Program-made: the position numbers and the translations under genes
Assembly: GCA_903918045.1 (NCBI GenBank)
Contig: CAIXCY010000013.1
Coordinates: 1-59,474, forward strand
Reading direction: 5' to 3'
Origin: an uncultured Bacteroidia bacterium
GTDB lineage: Bacteria > Bacteroidota > Bacteroidia > Bacteroidales > Prolixibacteraceae
Length of the DNA: 59,474 nt
The notes under the pieces: generated by a model
Databases searched by the model: none
Told to the model about the DNA's origin: nothing
Seen by the model: the letters and a program-made list of their open reading frames with translations, nothing else
Shown here: one piece after another, positions 27,345 to 36,489 of the stretch
How the letters are laid out: each line of letters starts with the position of its first letter
Position numbering within the stretch: the stretch's first letter is position 1

Positions 27345-28925
27345 ATGAAAAGACCCATTTTTTTTCTCCTTTTATTGTTGTCGTTCAGTCTCCTGGCCCA
27401 AAAGAGTCCTGAAAAATTAAGTTATCACCTCATAAAAACCGATGCTCAGGGAAAACTGCTTCCCTGGTACGATAACGATCCCGGAAAATCGTACGACCAC
27501 ATCGTAAATATCGTCTGGAAATTCTGGGATAATATGCGAACCGACCTGAACGGTTTGCCCTATCATATGAATCATCAGGTCTGGAAGAAAGATCACAACG
27601 ATTCTCGTGGAATCGGGGGGGACCAGATTCAGATGGCCTTATCCTCATGGAGGTTGCTCTATGCCTATTCCGGAGATGAACGACTGCTTAATAATATGCA
27701 GTTTATGACCGACTATTATTTATCGCACTCCCTCTCCGGCGCAGAGTGTAAATGGAAAAATCTTCCATACCCTTACAATTTGCTGATTTATTCGGGAATC
27801 TATGACGGCGATATGGTGATGGGAAAAGGGTATACACAACCGGATAAAGCCGGTTCATTCGGGTATGAACTGATTAATCTTTATAAAATTACCGAAAAAA
27901 CGGTCTACCTCGATGCTGCCATCGCCATTGCAAATACCTTGTCACAAAAGATGGAACCCGGCGATAATGATCACTCCCCTCTTCCTTTCAGGGTGAATGC
28001 CTTAACCGGCAAGGTAGGTGTGATGCTGATTGAAAATAAATATGAAATTACCTATTCCTACACCTCCAATTGGACGGGAACAATGCGTTTATTTACAGAG
28101 CTGATTGCTTTGGGGAAAGGGGATACTGCGGAGTATAAAAAATCTTTTCAGACTCTTCTTGACTGGATGAAGCAATATCCGTTAAAAACAAATAAGTGGG
28201 GCCCTTTCTTTGAAGACGTTGGTGCCTGGTCCGATACCCAAATTAATGCTGTTACCTTTGCTCAATATATTCTCGAAAATCCTGAATTATTTGAAGGCGG
28301 AAAGGAATCTGCCCGCCGGATTTTAGACTGGGTTTACCAGGAACTTGGAAATCCCAAATGGGAGAAATACGGTGTGGCAGTTGTGAATGAGCAAACTGCA
28401 TACCGCGTTCCCGGAAATAGTCATACCTCACGACAGGGTGCCGTGGAACTTTTATATGCCTCCAAAACCGGGGACATATCAGCTAAAGACAGGGGGATCA
28501 GACAACTTAGCTGGGCTACCTACATGGTGAAAGAGGATGGAGAGAGTACCTATCCAAACGGAGAAACTTGGATGACAGATGGTTACGGCGATTTTGTCAG
28601 ACATTATCTAAGGGCAATGGCCGCCTTTCCTGAGCTGTCACCTTCTTCTCAAAATCACCTGGTCTCTTCCACCTCTGTCATTAGAAGAATTTCATATGGA
28701 AAAGTGAAGATTCAATACGATACTTTTGACAAAAATTCAGTTGAAATACTGCATCTGAGTTCCAAACCGATATCGGTTCTTTCGGGTGAAGTTAAACTGA
28801 CTGAGGCAGACACAGCTGTTCAACATAGTTCGTGGAACTGGAAGCCGCTAAAAGAGGGAGGAATTTTAAAAATAGAACATCAGAACGAAACTAAAATAAA
28901 CATTCAACTAATTGCAAAGAAGTAA
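27345..28925 (+). CDS. Secreted alpha/alpha-barrel-like protein of unknown function
   Basis: Exported protein of 526 aa with a signal peptide (MKRPIFFLLLLLSFSLLAQ). I do not recognise a defined family. The body is helix-rich with Trp, Tyr, Asp and Gly clusters resembling (alpha/alpha)6-type glycosidases or lyases: GGDQIQMALSSWRLLYAYSGD near residue 90, ELINLYKITEKTVYLDAAIAIAN, GPFFEDVGAWSDTQINAVTFAQ, and TWMTDGYGDFVRHYLRAMAAFPE. A short beta-rich tail (about 445-526) follows. It starts the four-gene run that includes a GH141-like protein, GH92 and a concanavalin-like protein, with a 15-bp gap to the next gene. A new hydrolase, lyase or epimerase acting on the same glycan is the best inference. 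Confidence 0.6.
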   Translation: MKRPIFFLLLLLSFSLLAQKSPEKLSYHLIKTDAQGKLLPWYDNDPGKSYDHIVNIVWKFWDNMRTDLNGLPYHMNHQVWKKDHNDSRGIGGDQIQMALSSWRLLYAYSGDERLLNNMQFMTDYYLSHSLSGAECKWKNLPYPYNLLIYSGIYDGDMVMGKGYTQPDKAGSFGYELINLYKITEKTVYLDAAIAIANTLSQKMEPGDNDHSPLPFRVNALTGKVGVMLIENKYEITYSYTSNWTGTMRLFTELIALGKGDTAEYKKSFQTLLDWMKQYPLKTNKWGPFFEDVGAWSDTQINAVTFAQYILENPELFEGGKESARRILDWVYQELGNPKWEKYGVAVVNEQTAYRVPGNSHTSRQGAVELLYASKTGDISAKDRGIRQLSWATYMVKEDGESTYPNGETWMTDGYGDFVRHYLRAMAAFPELSPSSQNHLVSSTSVIRRISYGKVKIQYDTFDKNSVEILHLSSKPISVLSGEVKLTEADTAVQHSSWNWKPLKEGGILKIEHQNETKINIQLIAKK

Positions 28926-28940
28926 TTAATAAATATTTAA

Positions 28941-30992
28941 ATGAGTAACAACAGAATTCTGGTAGTCATATTTCTCCTTATTCTAAGTAACCTAAGCTTT
29001 GGACTAAATCCTGTTTATGTATCCCCAAAAGGAAGTGATTCCGGAGATGGAACATTTTCAAGACCGTTTTTGACCATTGAGAAGGGACGAGATTTTATCC
29101 GGTCCAAACGATCGTCGGGTGAACAAGGACCTTTTTCGATCCTCTTGCAAAAGGGAGACTATTATTTTAAAGGCACTTTAAATCTGGATCAGCAGGACAA
29201 GGGGGTAGTTATTACTGCATTTAAGGGTGAAAAGGTCCGATTAACAGGTGGAATTACTATTTATCCAAGGAATGCAATACCTGTAGCCGGAAGCGAAAAA
29301 GAGGGAATATTTTCACTTAATGCCCGGAGCCATATTTTAATGGTCAACCTTAAAAAATTAGGGATTACCGATTATGGAAATTTGTCCCAGTTTGGTTTTG
29401 GACATCCGTTAAGTGCCTCGGGGATGGAGCTTTTTATTAATGGTATAGCGTTTCATTTAGCACGGTGGCCAAACGATTCGATTGTGCCTGTTGTTAAGGT
29501 ACTTGACAAAGGTTCTGTTTCTGCGGAAGGGGACAAGGATTCCCGCGGCGGAAAGTTTACCTATGCCGGAAACCATCCTTCATTGTGGAAAAATCAGGCT
29601 GATATCTGGATCTTTGGATTTTTCAAATATGGGTGGGCGGATGACGCCATACAACTTGCTTCCATTGATACTTCCGGAAAAATATTATCGACAGTACAGC
29701 CCCACCTCTACGGATTTTCATCAGGACAGAAGTGGAATGGATGGTATGCTTATAATATTCCCGAAGAAATTGACGAACCCGGCGAATATTATATCGACAG
29801 GAAGGAGGGAGTCCTCTATTTTTATGATCCGGGAAAGATCGATCATCTGGAAGTCTCAGTGCTGCAAGGTCCGTTTATGAGGATCAGTGAAACTGCCGCT
29901 ATTAGAATAGAGGGGATTTCATTCGAATCCTCCCGCGGTTTAGGCGTTGAAATTAAAAGTTCAGACAGTTGCATTTTAAAGGATTGTAAATTCCGGAACC
30001 TGGGTTTGTATGCTGTGAATATCAGTGATGTCAGGGAGGGTATGGTTGGCAAAAAAAGCGGACTTATCGGTTGCGAAATATCCCAAACCGGGGCAGGAGG
30101 GGTTCAGCTGTTTGGTGGTGACCGGAAAACACTGACAGCATCGGGGAATTTTGTTGATAATTGTACAATACATAATTTCAACCGGATAACTAAGACATAT
30201 TGTGCAGGGATACAGATTAGTGGTGTGGGAAACCGTATTTCCCATTGCGAAATCTTTGACTCACCTCATGTAGCGATCCTTTTATCGGGGAACAACCATA
30301 AGATCGAATATAATGATATTCATGATGTTTGCGAATCCACCGATGATGTGGGGGCACTTTATTACGGACGCAATCCATCGGAGAGAGGTAATAAAGTTAT
30401 GTGCAATTATTTCCACGACATCGGGAAAAATCATTTCCACACCTCAGCCCTTTATCACGATGACGGTGCATGCGGAATGGCTGTATTTGGAAATGTCTTT
30501 TATAAGGCAGGAACCTGGCCTTCACTGATTGGCGGCGGAAGTGATAACTCCTATATCAACAATATTTTTATCGATTGTCCTGTTGCGTTTTACGTAGATA
30601 ACCGTTTGCAAAACTGGGCTAAAGATATGGTAGCCCAAGGAGGTGTCTTTGAGAAGGATCTGAATGAAATCAACTTTAATAAGCTCCCCTATAGCCTAAG
30701 ATATCTTGAACTTTCGAGGTACTGGGAGGATAATCCGGCCCTTCCGAAACGTAATGTTGTAGACAGAAATGTATTTGTTCGTGTCAAAACAGTCATTAAG
30801 GGGGAAAAGAAATTTCTTGAATTTTCAGAAAACAACCTTATCACTGACCTTGATCCCGGTTTTATTAGCGATAAGGATCACAACTTTAAGCTGAAAAGAT
30901 CTTCAATAATTTTTAATAAAGTCCCGGGATTCGGACAAATCCCCTTTGAAAAAATCGGCATCCATAAAATCGTAAAACTTCAACAGAAATAG
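28941..30992 (+). CDS. Right-handed beta-helix enzyme, GH141-like
   Basis: Secreted 683-aa protein with a signal peptide (about 1-22, ending SFG). The mature start VYVSPKGSDSGDGTFSRPF is the usual opening of parallel beta-helix glycosidases. A long series of beta-helix coils follows (IRIEGISFESSRGLGVEIKS, CILKDCKFRN, NRISHCEIFDSPHVAILLSG, HKIEYNDIHDVC). The inserted domain near residues 120-290 and the DVGALYYGRNPSERG segment resemble GH141, a family with alpha-L-fucosidase and xylanase members. No precise catalytic pair can be assigned by eye. It lies 15 bp after the unknown protein and 1 bp before GH92, so it is surely co-transcribed with GH92. GH110 or another helix family remains possible. 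Confidence 0.65.
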   Translation: MSNNRILVVIFLLILSNLSFGLNPVYVSPKGSDSGDGTFSRPFLTIEKGRDFIRSKRSSGEQGPFSILLQKGDYYFKGTLNLDQQDKGVVITAFKGEKVRLTGGITIYPRNAIPVAGSEKEGIFSLNARSHILMVNLKKLGITDYGNLSQFGFGHPLSASGMELFINGIAFHLARWPNDSIVPVVKVLDKGSVSAEGDKDSRGGKFTYAGNHPSLWKNQADIWIFGFFKYGWADDAIQLASIDTSGKILSTVQPHLYGFSSGQKWNGWYAYNIPEEIDEPGEYYIDRKEGVLYFYDPGKIDHLEVSVLQGPFMRISETAAIRIEGISFESSRGLGVEIKSSDSCILKDCKFRNLGLYAVNISDVREGMVGKKSGLIGCEISQTGAGGVQLFGGDRKTLTASGNFVDNCTIHNFNRITKTYCAGIQISGVGNRISHCEIFDSPHVAILLSGNNHKIEYNDIHDVCESTDDVGALYYGRNPSERGNKVMCNYFHDIGKNHFHTSALYHDDGACGMAVFGNVFYKAGTWPSLIGGGSDNSYINNIFIDCPVAFYVDNRLQNWAKDMVAQGGVFEKDLNEINFNKLPYSLRYLELSRYWEDNPALPKRNVVDRNVFVRVKTVIKGEKKFLEFSENNLITDLDPGFISDKDHNFKLKRSSIIFNKVPGFGQIPFEKIGIHKIVKLQQK

Positions 30993-30993
30993 C

Positions 30994-33258
30994 ATGCAAT
31001 TTAAAAATTCCGATTTTGCCTTTGTAATTCTCTTAATCTATTTGAGTTGTAATCCGCAACATTTATTTTCGCAAATGGATTTCACCAAATATGTAAACCC
31101 TATTATTGGAACTGCCCCAACAAATACGATATCCGGTTTAAAACATAGTGATGGAACTGAACTCAATGCGATGGTGCAACCCTCAGTAACGACTCCGTTT
31201 GCAATGACGAACTGGTGTGCCCAGACAACCAATACTGAAAAGAAATGCGTTTCGTCATACTATTACAAGGATTCACTGATCACTGGATTTAGAGGATCGC
31301 ATTGGCTCAGTGGCTCATGTACCCAGGAATACGGATCAATGGCAATCATGCCCATATCGGGAGAGTTGGTTTGCAATCCGTGGAAACGTGGTTCAACGTA
31401 TTCGCATTCATCTGAAGTCTCCTCCCCTCAGTATTATAAAGTAGATCTCGAAACCTATCACATCACCTCCGAAATGTCTGCCACCACACGGTGTGGAATT
31501 TTCTGTTTCACTTTTCAGAACGATGGGGAGGCTCATATTATTGCAAATCCCAATAATGACAAAAGTGAAGGGTATGTGCAGGTAATCCCTGAAAGAAGGG
31601 AGATTGTTGGTTACAATCCAATCCGGCGGATTTATCAGGGTTACGGTAAAAAGGCTGGATTTTCAGGATATTTTGTGATGAAAATGGAAAAAACTCCGCA
31701 ATCGTTTGGCGTTTTTTCCGGTGATAAAATCCTTATGGGAGAGAAACAACTTGGAAATCAGCCAGCTCTTGGAGGTTATTTTTCATTCCATGTGACTAAG
31801 GGAGAACAGGTCAGGGTAAAGGTTGGAACCTCTTTCGTGAGCATTGATCAGGCCCGTAAAAACCTGGATACCGAAATTCCTGAATTTGATTTTAAGCTTG
31901 CAGAGCAGAATCTGAAAACTCAATGGAATGGAATTCTTTCACGAATTGAGGTTGAAAGCAGCAATAAGGATGAATTGGTAAAGTTTTATACTGCGATGTA
32001 TCATTCGTTTCAGCAACCGCGTACCTATAATGATGTGGATGGACAGTATCCCCGGTTTGATGGCAATGATCAGACCGACACGATCTGCAGTGGAAATTAC
32101 TACGGCGACTTCTCTGCGTGGGACACCTATCGTGCGTTGCATCCGCTTTATAACCTGATTGCTCCGGAATATAATAAAGATATGGTCAAATCGCTGTTAA
32201 CCATGGGTAAAGTAAGGGGATGGCTACCGATTTTTCCGCAGTGGAACAGCTACACCGCTGCGATGATTGGCGATCATGCGGCCTCAATCATTGCAGAAGC
32301 TTATGTGAAAGGGGTGATTGATCTGACGGAATCTGATTTTCAATTACTGAAACATAATGCCACTGAAACACCGGCTATATTTCAGGATTATCTTGATGGT
32401 AAAGGTAGACGGGCATTATTCTCGTATACGAAATACGGGTATATCCCGTTGGAGGACTCGGTAAAAGAGGCATTTCACAAGGGAGAACAGGTTTCAAGAA
32501 CCTTGGAATATGCCTATGACGATTTCTCCCTGGCACAGGTGGCAAAGAAAATGGGGAAACATTACGATTACGATTACTTTATGAAACGTGCCCAAAACTA
32601 CCGGAATGTTTTTGATCTGTCGGTAAACAATATGAATGGCCGCTTTGCCAACGGTACCTTCACCACCGATTTCGACAAAAATAGAAAGATGCCTTACATT
32701 ACAGAAGGGACTCCCTGGCAATATAACTGGTATGTTCCGCAGGATGTAAAAGGGCTGATCGGCCTGATGGGTGGAAAGGAAAAATTCAATGAAATGCTCG
32801 ATCAGTTTTTCGCACAGGGGCAATACTGGCATGGTAATGAACCCGGACAGCAGATACCATTTCTCTATACCTATTCGGGTCAACCCTGGAAATCAGCAAA
32901 GGTGGTACGGGAGGTGCTGAAAACCGAATATGGCACAGGTCCCGGCGGCTTAAGCGGGAATGACGATTCCGGGCAAATGTCGGCATGGTATGTTTTGGCA
33001 GCGATCGGTTTTTATCCGGTTTGTCCTTCACTTCCTGAATATGCCGTGACCGGTCCGGTTTTCGAAAAGATTACAATCAGGCTTGGGAGTGGAAAAGTAT
33101 TGGTTATTAAGGCTCCCGGGAGTTCAGATAAAAAGTGTTATGTAAAATCGATAAAATTCAACGGAAAGATAATTAGCAATTTTCGATTTTCACATTTTGA
33201 CCTCATCGATGGAGGAACTATTGAATTTGAGATGACAAATCATATCCCGAATAATTAA
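30994..33258 (+). CDS. GH92 exo-alpha-mannosidase
   Basis: Calcium-dependent inverting exo-alpha-mannosidase of 754 aa with an N-terminal signal. The N-terminal beta-sandwich begins FTKYVNPIIGT, the GH92 hallmark. The (alpha/alpha)6 catalytic domain shows YAYDDFSLAQVAKKMG, EGTPWQYNWYVPQDVKGL with general-acid candidate Glu571, YSGQPWKSAKVV, and GNDDSGQMSAWYV with Asp657/Asp658 in the general-base region. It follows the GH141-like gene by 1 bp and precedes the concanavalin-like gene by 9 bp. A second GH92 (41745) carries a different base motif, so the two probably differ in linkage preference (alpha-1,2, 1,3 or 1,6), which the sequence does not settle. Confidence 0.95.
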   Translation: MQFKNSDFAFVILLIYLSCNPQHLFSQMDFTKYVNPIIGTAPTNTISGLKHSDGTELNAMVQPSVTTPFAMTNWCAQTTNTEKKCVSSYYYKDSLITGFRGSHWLSGSCTQEYGSMAIMPISGELVCNPWKRGSTYSHSSEVSSPQYYKVDLETYHITSEMSATTRCGIFCFTFQNDGEAHIIANPNNDKSEGYVQVIPERREIVGYNPIRRIYQGYGKKAGFSGYFVMKMEKTPQSFGVFSGDKILMGEKQLGNQPALGGYFSFHVTKGEQVRVKVGTSFVSIDQARKNLDTEIPEFDFKLAEQNLKTQWNGILSRIEVESSNKDELVKFYTAMYHSFQQPRTYNDVDGQYPRFDGNDQTDTICSGNYYGDFSAWDTYRALHPLYNLIAPEYNKDMVKSLLTMGKVRGWLPIFPQWNSYTAAMIGDHAASIIAEAYVKGVIDLTESDFQLLKHNATETPAIFQDYLDGKGRRALFSYTKYGYIPLEDSVKEAFHKGEQVSRTLEYAYDDFSLAQVAKKMGKHYDYDYFMKRAQNYRNVFDLSVNNMNGRFANGTFTTDFDKNRKMPYITEGTPWQYNWYVPQDVKGLIGLMGGKEKFNEMLDQFFAQGQYWHGNEPGQQIPFLYTYSGQPWKSAKVVREVLKTEYGTGPGGLSGNDDSGQMSAWYVLAAIGFYPVCPSLPEYAVTGPVFEKITIRLGSGKVLVIKAPGSSDKKCYVKSIKFNGKIISNFRFSHFDLIDGGTIEFEMTNHIPNN

Positions 33259-33267
33259 AACTACAAA

Positions 33268-34005
33268 ATGAAAAAAACTAAATTAGCGATTATCCTGGTT
33301 TTAACCGTAATAATGGCATTAGCTAAGCCGCAAATTACCAATGGGAAAGAAGCATTAACTAAAAAGGAAAAGATGAATACAATTTTACTCATGAAAAAAA
33401 GAATCCTGCTGGATTCTTCGAAAATACTTTACGATAAACCTGTTTCCCAGGAAGAGTTTTCAGCTGAGTGGACTGTCCATCATAGTCAATGGAAGGTTAA
33501 AGCAGGATGGCTTGAGGGCGAAAATCCCGGTAACTGGCCTGGGATGGCAGTGCTTAAGCAGGATTTTCCTGGAAATGTACTCGTGGAATTTGAAGCCCAG
33601 ACAATTCTCCCTTCCTCACATGATATCAACGTGATGTGGAATGGCGAGTGGCTTCCTGAAACCGATCAGCGCGGACTTGCGTATGTGGCTGGTTTGCAGG
33701 GATGGTGGACCGGTAAGGTGGGAATCGAGAAATCGAATGAGTATAAATTTATGTTAGGCACCCCTTTATATAATTTCGAACCCGGTAAAATCTATAAAAT
33801 TCAGGCTGGAAGTATCGACGGTCATTGTTTTATTCTTGCGGATGGTAAATTGCTCCTCGAAGGGATGGATCCTAACCCAATTGACAACCAAAAATATACA
33901 AAGGTTGGATTTGAGGCTTATTGCAGTAAGATTCGTATTCGGAATATCATTATCCGGCAGATAAGTTGGGAAGCGGTGGATATGAAGTATGAGGTGGACT
34001 TCTGA
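33268..34005 (+). CDS. Secreted concanavalin A-like (LamG/DUF1080-like) protein
   Basis: Small exported protein of 245 aa with a signal peptide (MKKTKLAIILVLTVIMALAK). The mature part is a jelly-roll of the concanavalin A-like type: WTVHHSQWKVKAGWLEGEN, VLVEFEAQTILPSSHDINVMWNG, YKIQAGSIDGHCFILADGKLL, VGFEAYCSKIRIRNIIIRQ. DUF1080-type proteins, some of which hydrolyse 3-keto-disaccharides, share this layout, but the match is only by pattern and no catalytic residues are assigned. It could be a lectin, a glycan lyase or a DUF1080-like hydrolase. It ends the 27345-34005 operon; a tandem palindrome with a T-run lies 69 bp downstream. Confidence 0.55.
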   Translation: MKKTKLAIILVLTVIMALAKPQITNGKEALTKKEKMNTILLMKKRILLDSSKILYDKPVSQEEFSAEWTVHHSQWKVKAGWLEGENPGNWPGMAVLKQDFPGNVLVEFEAQTILPSSHDINVMWNGEWLPETDQRGLAYVAGLQGWWTGKVGIEKSNEYKFMLGTPLYNFEPGKIYKIQAGSIDGHCFILADGKLLLEGMDPNPIDNQKYTKVGFEAYCSKIRIRNIIIRQISWEAVDMKYEVDF

Positions 34006-34073
34006 TTTTGGGAAAGAGGATGTTCGAATGGTTTTAATCAGTTCAATTAGTAGAATTATTGGGTGTATTGAGG

Positions 34074-34123
34074 AAAATTACTCAGTGAATTGAGTGAAAA
34101 TACTCAGTGAATTGAGTAATTTT
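34074..34123 (+). terminator. Tandem palindrome, terminator or operator
   Basis: ACTCAGTGAATTGAGT occurs twice (34080-34095 and 34102-34117), each copy an inverted repeat ACTCA-N6-TGAGT. The outer flanks AAAATTACTCA (34074-34084) and TGAGTAATTTT (34113-34123) are perfect complements and the sequence continues as TTTTTT, so the whole can fold into one long stem ending in a U-rich tail. The two copies could also be a double operator for the next gene. Confidence 0.6.
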
Positions 34124-34294
34124 TTAGTCTTTATGTAACTATCTTATTTAGTGCGCTTTAGGCTTGTATCCGTATTCGTTTTTAGTTACACTAATTTTTA
34201 TTTGTCTGAATTGGTACACAAATTTAGTGATTTATTTGACTGATAGTCATCCAGAATTCGTATATTTATCTGATAAGCGATTGAATTTTATAAA

Positions 34295-34972
34295 ATGCGT
34301 CGGGTAAATGATGAAAGTGTCAACCTGATAATCGACTTTCGCGAACAAACAAGCGGAATTGTCGAAGAATTGGAAAGTCTTGACTCTGAATATACTTTTC
34401 GGGTTGAACAACTCCAAACCGGAGATTACTGGATTGGAGACCATATAATTATCGAGCGGAAGACCGTGAATGATTTTATGGTCTCAATCAAAACCGGAAG
34501 AATTTTTCAACAAGGTTACAGGATGGCGGAATCGGGTAAAAATTGCCTGATCATTCTGGAGGGTTATAAAGCTGATCTTGAAATCTGCGAAATGTCAAGG
34601 CAGGCAATACAAGGTGCAATGATTCACCTTACGCTCTTTCTTGGCATCCCTGTAATCCGTTCGATGAACATCCACGAAACAGCATCCCTCCTGATTCATA
34701 TTTGCTCTCAATACCAGCGACAAGAATTACCCCGGCCAAAGCTAATTCTGCATGGCCTGCCAGCTATCCGTCTCACGAGGAAACAGCGGCAAAAATTATT
34801 TTTGCTTCAGAATCTGCCGGGTATTGGGACAAAAAAAGGGTTGGCATTATTAAGATCATTTGGGACCATTGAAAATATTTTGAATTCGTCACCGGATGAT
34901 TTGCGAAAAGTCAAAGGAATTGGACAACGATTGGCAGCGCGAATATTTGCTGTTTTTCATGAGCCATTTTAA
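34295..34972 (+). CDS. Short XPF/ERCC4-type structure-specific nuclease with HhH domain
   Basis: Predicted DNA nuclease of 225 aa. The ERCC4 domain at about 8-140 shows LIIDFRE (Asp14, Arg16, Glu17), QTGDYWIG (Asp44), and IIERKTVNDFMVSI with Glu54-Arg55-Lys56 and Asp60. This matches the GDYxxxxxxxxERKxxxD metal-binding signature of XPF/Mus81/Hef. A tandem helix-hairpin-helix region follows at about 165-222 (NLPGIGTKKGLALLRSFG and KVKGIGQRLAARIF). There is no helicase domain. The size and order are those of short archaeal XPF homologues. The gene is flanked by spacers and sits between glycan genes without any apparent metabolic link; the start follows a 289-bp spacer. Function: cleavage of branched or flap DNA, inferred from family. 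Confidence 0.85.
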   Translation: MRRVNDESVNLIIDFREQTSGIVEELESLDSEYTFRVEQLQTGDYWIGDHIIIERKTVNDFMVSIKTGRIFQQGYRMAESGKNCLIILEGYKADLEICEMSRQAIQGAMIHLTLFLGIPVIRSMNIHETASLLIHICSQYQRQELPRPKLILHGLPAIRLTRKQRQKLFLLQNLPGIGTKKGLALLRSFGTIENILNSSPDDLRKVKGIGQRLAARIFAVFHEPF

Positions 34973-35040
34973 TGGTAATTTAGCACTCTCAATTTTATTT
35001 CAATACCTCTGACATATTTTTTTTCACTAAACTACTTTCT

Positions 35041-36447
35041 ATGTCTTTTCTACTTCAAAGCCGTCAATCGAAATTCACCCTAAGGATTTTGAGATTATTC
35101 TTAGTCATCTTTATCTTTTTTACAGCTTTTCATGGGGCATTTTCACAGGAAAGAGAGATGAATTACCCGGTGAAAAGTGAAGTTAAGTGGTTTACTGATT
35201 CCCGTTTTGGTATGTTTATTCACTGGACCCCGCTCGGTGCTATTGATCAGGAGATAGGATGGACCTGGGGAACCGACGTATCTGCTGAAAAATATATGCA
35301 GCTGTGCCTGGAATTCAATCCCGCTAAGTTTGATGCAGAAGTCTGGGTTCGGATTGCCAAAAGTGCCGGGATGAAATATATCGTATTTGTCCCAAAGCAT
35401 CACGATGGGTTTTCGCTCTGGGATACCAAGGCAACCGATTTCAATATCATGAATACTCCATACGCAAAGGATATCTGTAAGCAACTTTCAGAAGCCTGCG
35501 AAAAAAACGGAATTGTCTTTTGTACCTATTATTCAATTGCAGATCTTCATGAAAACGGATGGCCGCACATGTACGGTGTTGAGGCAGATAAAATACCCAA
35601 TGTAAAAGGGGGAATGGATGCCTATTTTGAATTTGTCAAAACCCAATGCGCCGAACTCGTGCAAAAATATCATACCAAAAATTTCTGGTTCGACGGATTC
35701 TGGCATCCGGAATGGTATGGTAATCCAAAATACAGGACCCAACTTTACAACTATTTAAAATCGCTGGATCCAAATATCATTATGTCGCGGCTGCAAATGC
35801 CCTTTAAACCCGAAGGTGGTCAATGGGACGACGGTTGGGATTTTGAGAAAAATGTTGGTGATTACCACAGTCGTGAAGACCACGGTGGAAAAGAGTGGGA
35901 AGGGTTGTATTATAAAGGTCCGTGGGAATTCTGTTCCAGCGTTGCCTATCCAAATTACTCCTATAATTCAAAGCTGAAACTAAAAACGGCAAAGGAATGC
36001 ATCCAAACAATGGTTAAAATCGCCGGTCGCAATGGTAACTACTTGCTGGATATGGCTCCAAAACCCGATGGAAGTGTTGAGGAACCCCAAATAAAACTCT
36101 TTGGCAAGATTGGCGATTGGATGAAAATCTTTGGCCAAAGTATTTATCAAACAGAGGGTGGGCCATTTCTTCCGATCAAAGGGGAATTCGTAAGTACCCG
36201 GAAGGAAAACAAAATTTATCTCCATCTTTTAAACGGGCAGAACTATATCATATTACCGTCGCTGGATAAGAAAATTATTTCCGCTAAAATTTTTCAGACC
36301 AATAAAGCGGTTAAAGTAGAAAAGATTAAGAATAAGTCTATTTTCTACGTACCTCATGATTCTGCCAATGAGAATGATGTGATCATTGAATTGGTTCTGA
36401 AAGGGTCAACAGGAGATATGAAACTGGTGAACGCTGAAGTCGATTGA
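35041..36447 (+). CDS. GH29 alpha-L-fucosidase
   Basis: Secreted retaining alpha-L-fucosidase of 468 aa with a long signal sequence (ends near FHGAFSQ, residue 35). The TIM barrel shows the GH29 motifs FTDSRFGMFIHWTPLG, KHHDGFSLWDTKATDFN, and NFWFDGFW with nucleophile Asp218. A beta-sandwich C-terminal domain (about 360-460) follows. It should release fucose from glycans in the periplasm. It is 42 bp upstream of a ketose 3-epimerase-like gene, likely co-transcribed. A second GH29 at 39302 has a different insertion pattern. Whether it prefers alpha-1,2, 1,3/4 or 1,6 fucose cannot be told here. Confidence 0.93.
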   Translation: MSFLLQSRQSKFTLRILRLFLVIFIFFTAFHGAFSQEREMNYPVKSEVKWFTDSRFGMFIHWTPLGAIDQEIGWTWGTDVSAEKYMQLCLEFNPAKFDAEVWVRIAKSAGMKYIVFVPKHHDGFSLWDTKATDFNIMNTPYAKDICKQLSEACEKNGIVFCTYYSIADLHENGWPHMYGVEADKIPNVKGGMDAYFEFVKTQCAELVQKYHTKNFWFDGFWHPEWYGNPKYRTQLYNYLKSLDPNIIMSRLQMPFKPEGGQWDDGWDFEKNVGDYHSREDHGGKEWEGLYYKGPWEFCSSVAYPNYSYNSKLKLKTAKECIQTMVKIAGRNGNYLLDMAPKPDGSVEEPQIKLFGKIGDWMKIFGQSIYQTEGGPFLPIKGEFVSTRKENKIYLHLLNGQNYIILPSLDKKIISAKIFQTNKAVKVEKIKNKSIFYVPHDSANENDVIIELVLKGSTGDMKLVNAEVD

Positions 36448-36489
36448 CAAGTATCCTGATATATTCTATAAAATCATTTACTTTCAAAA

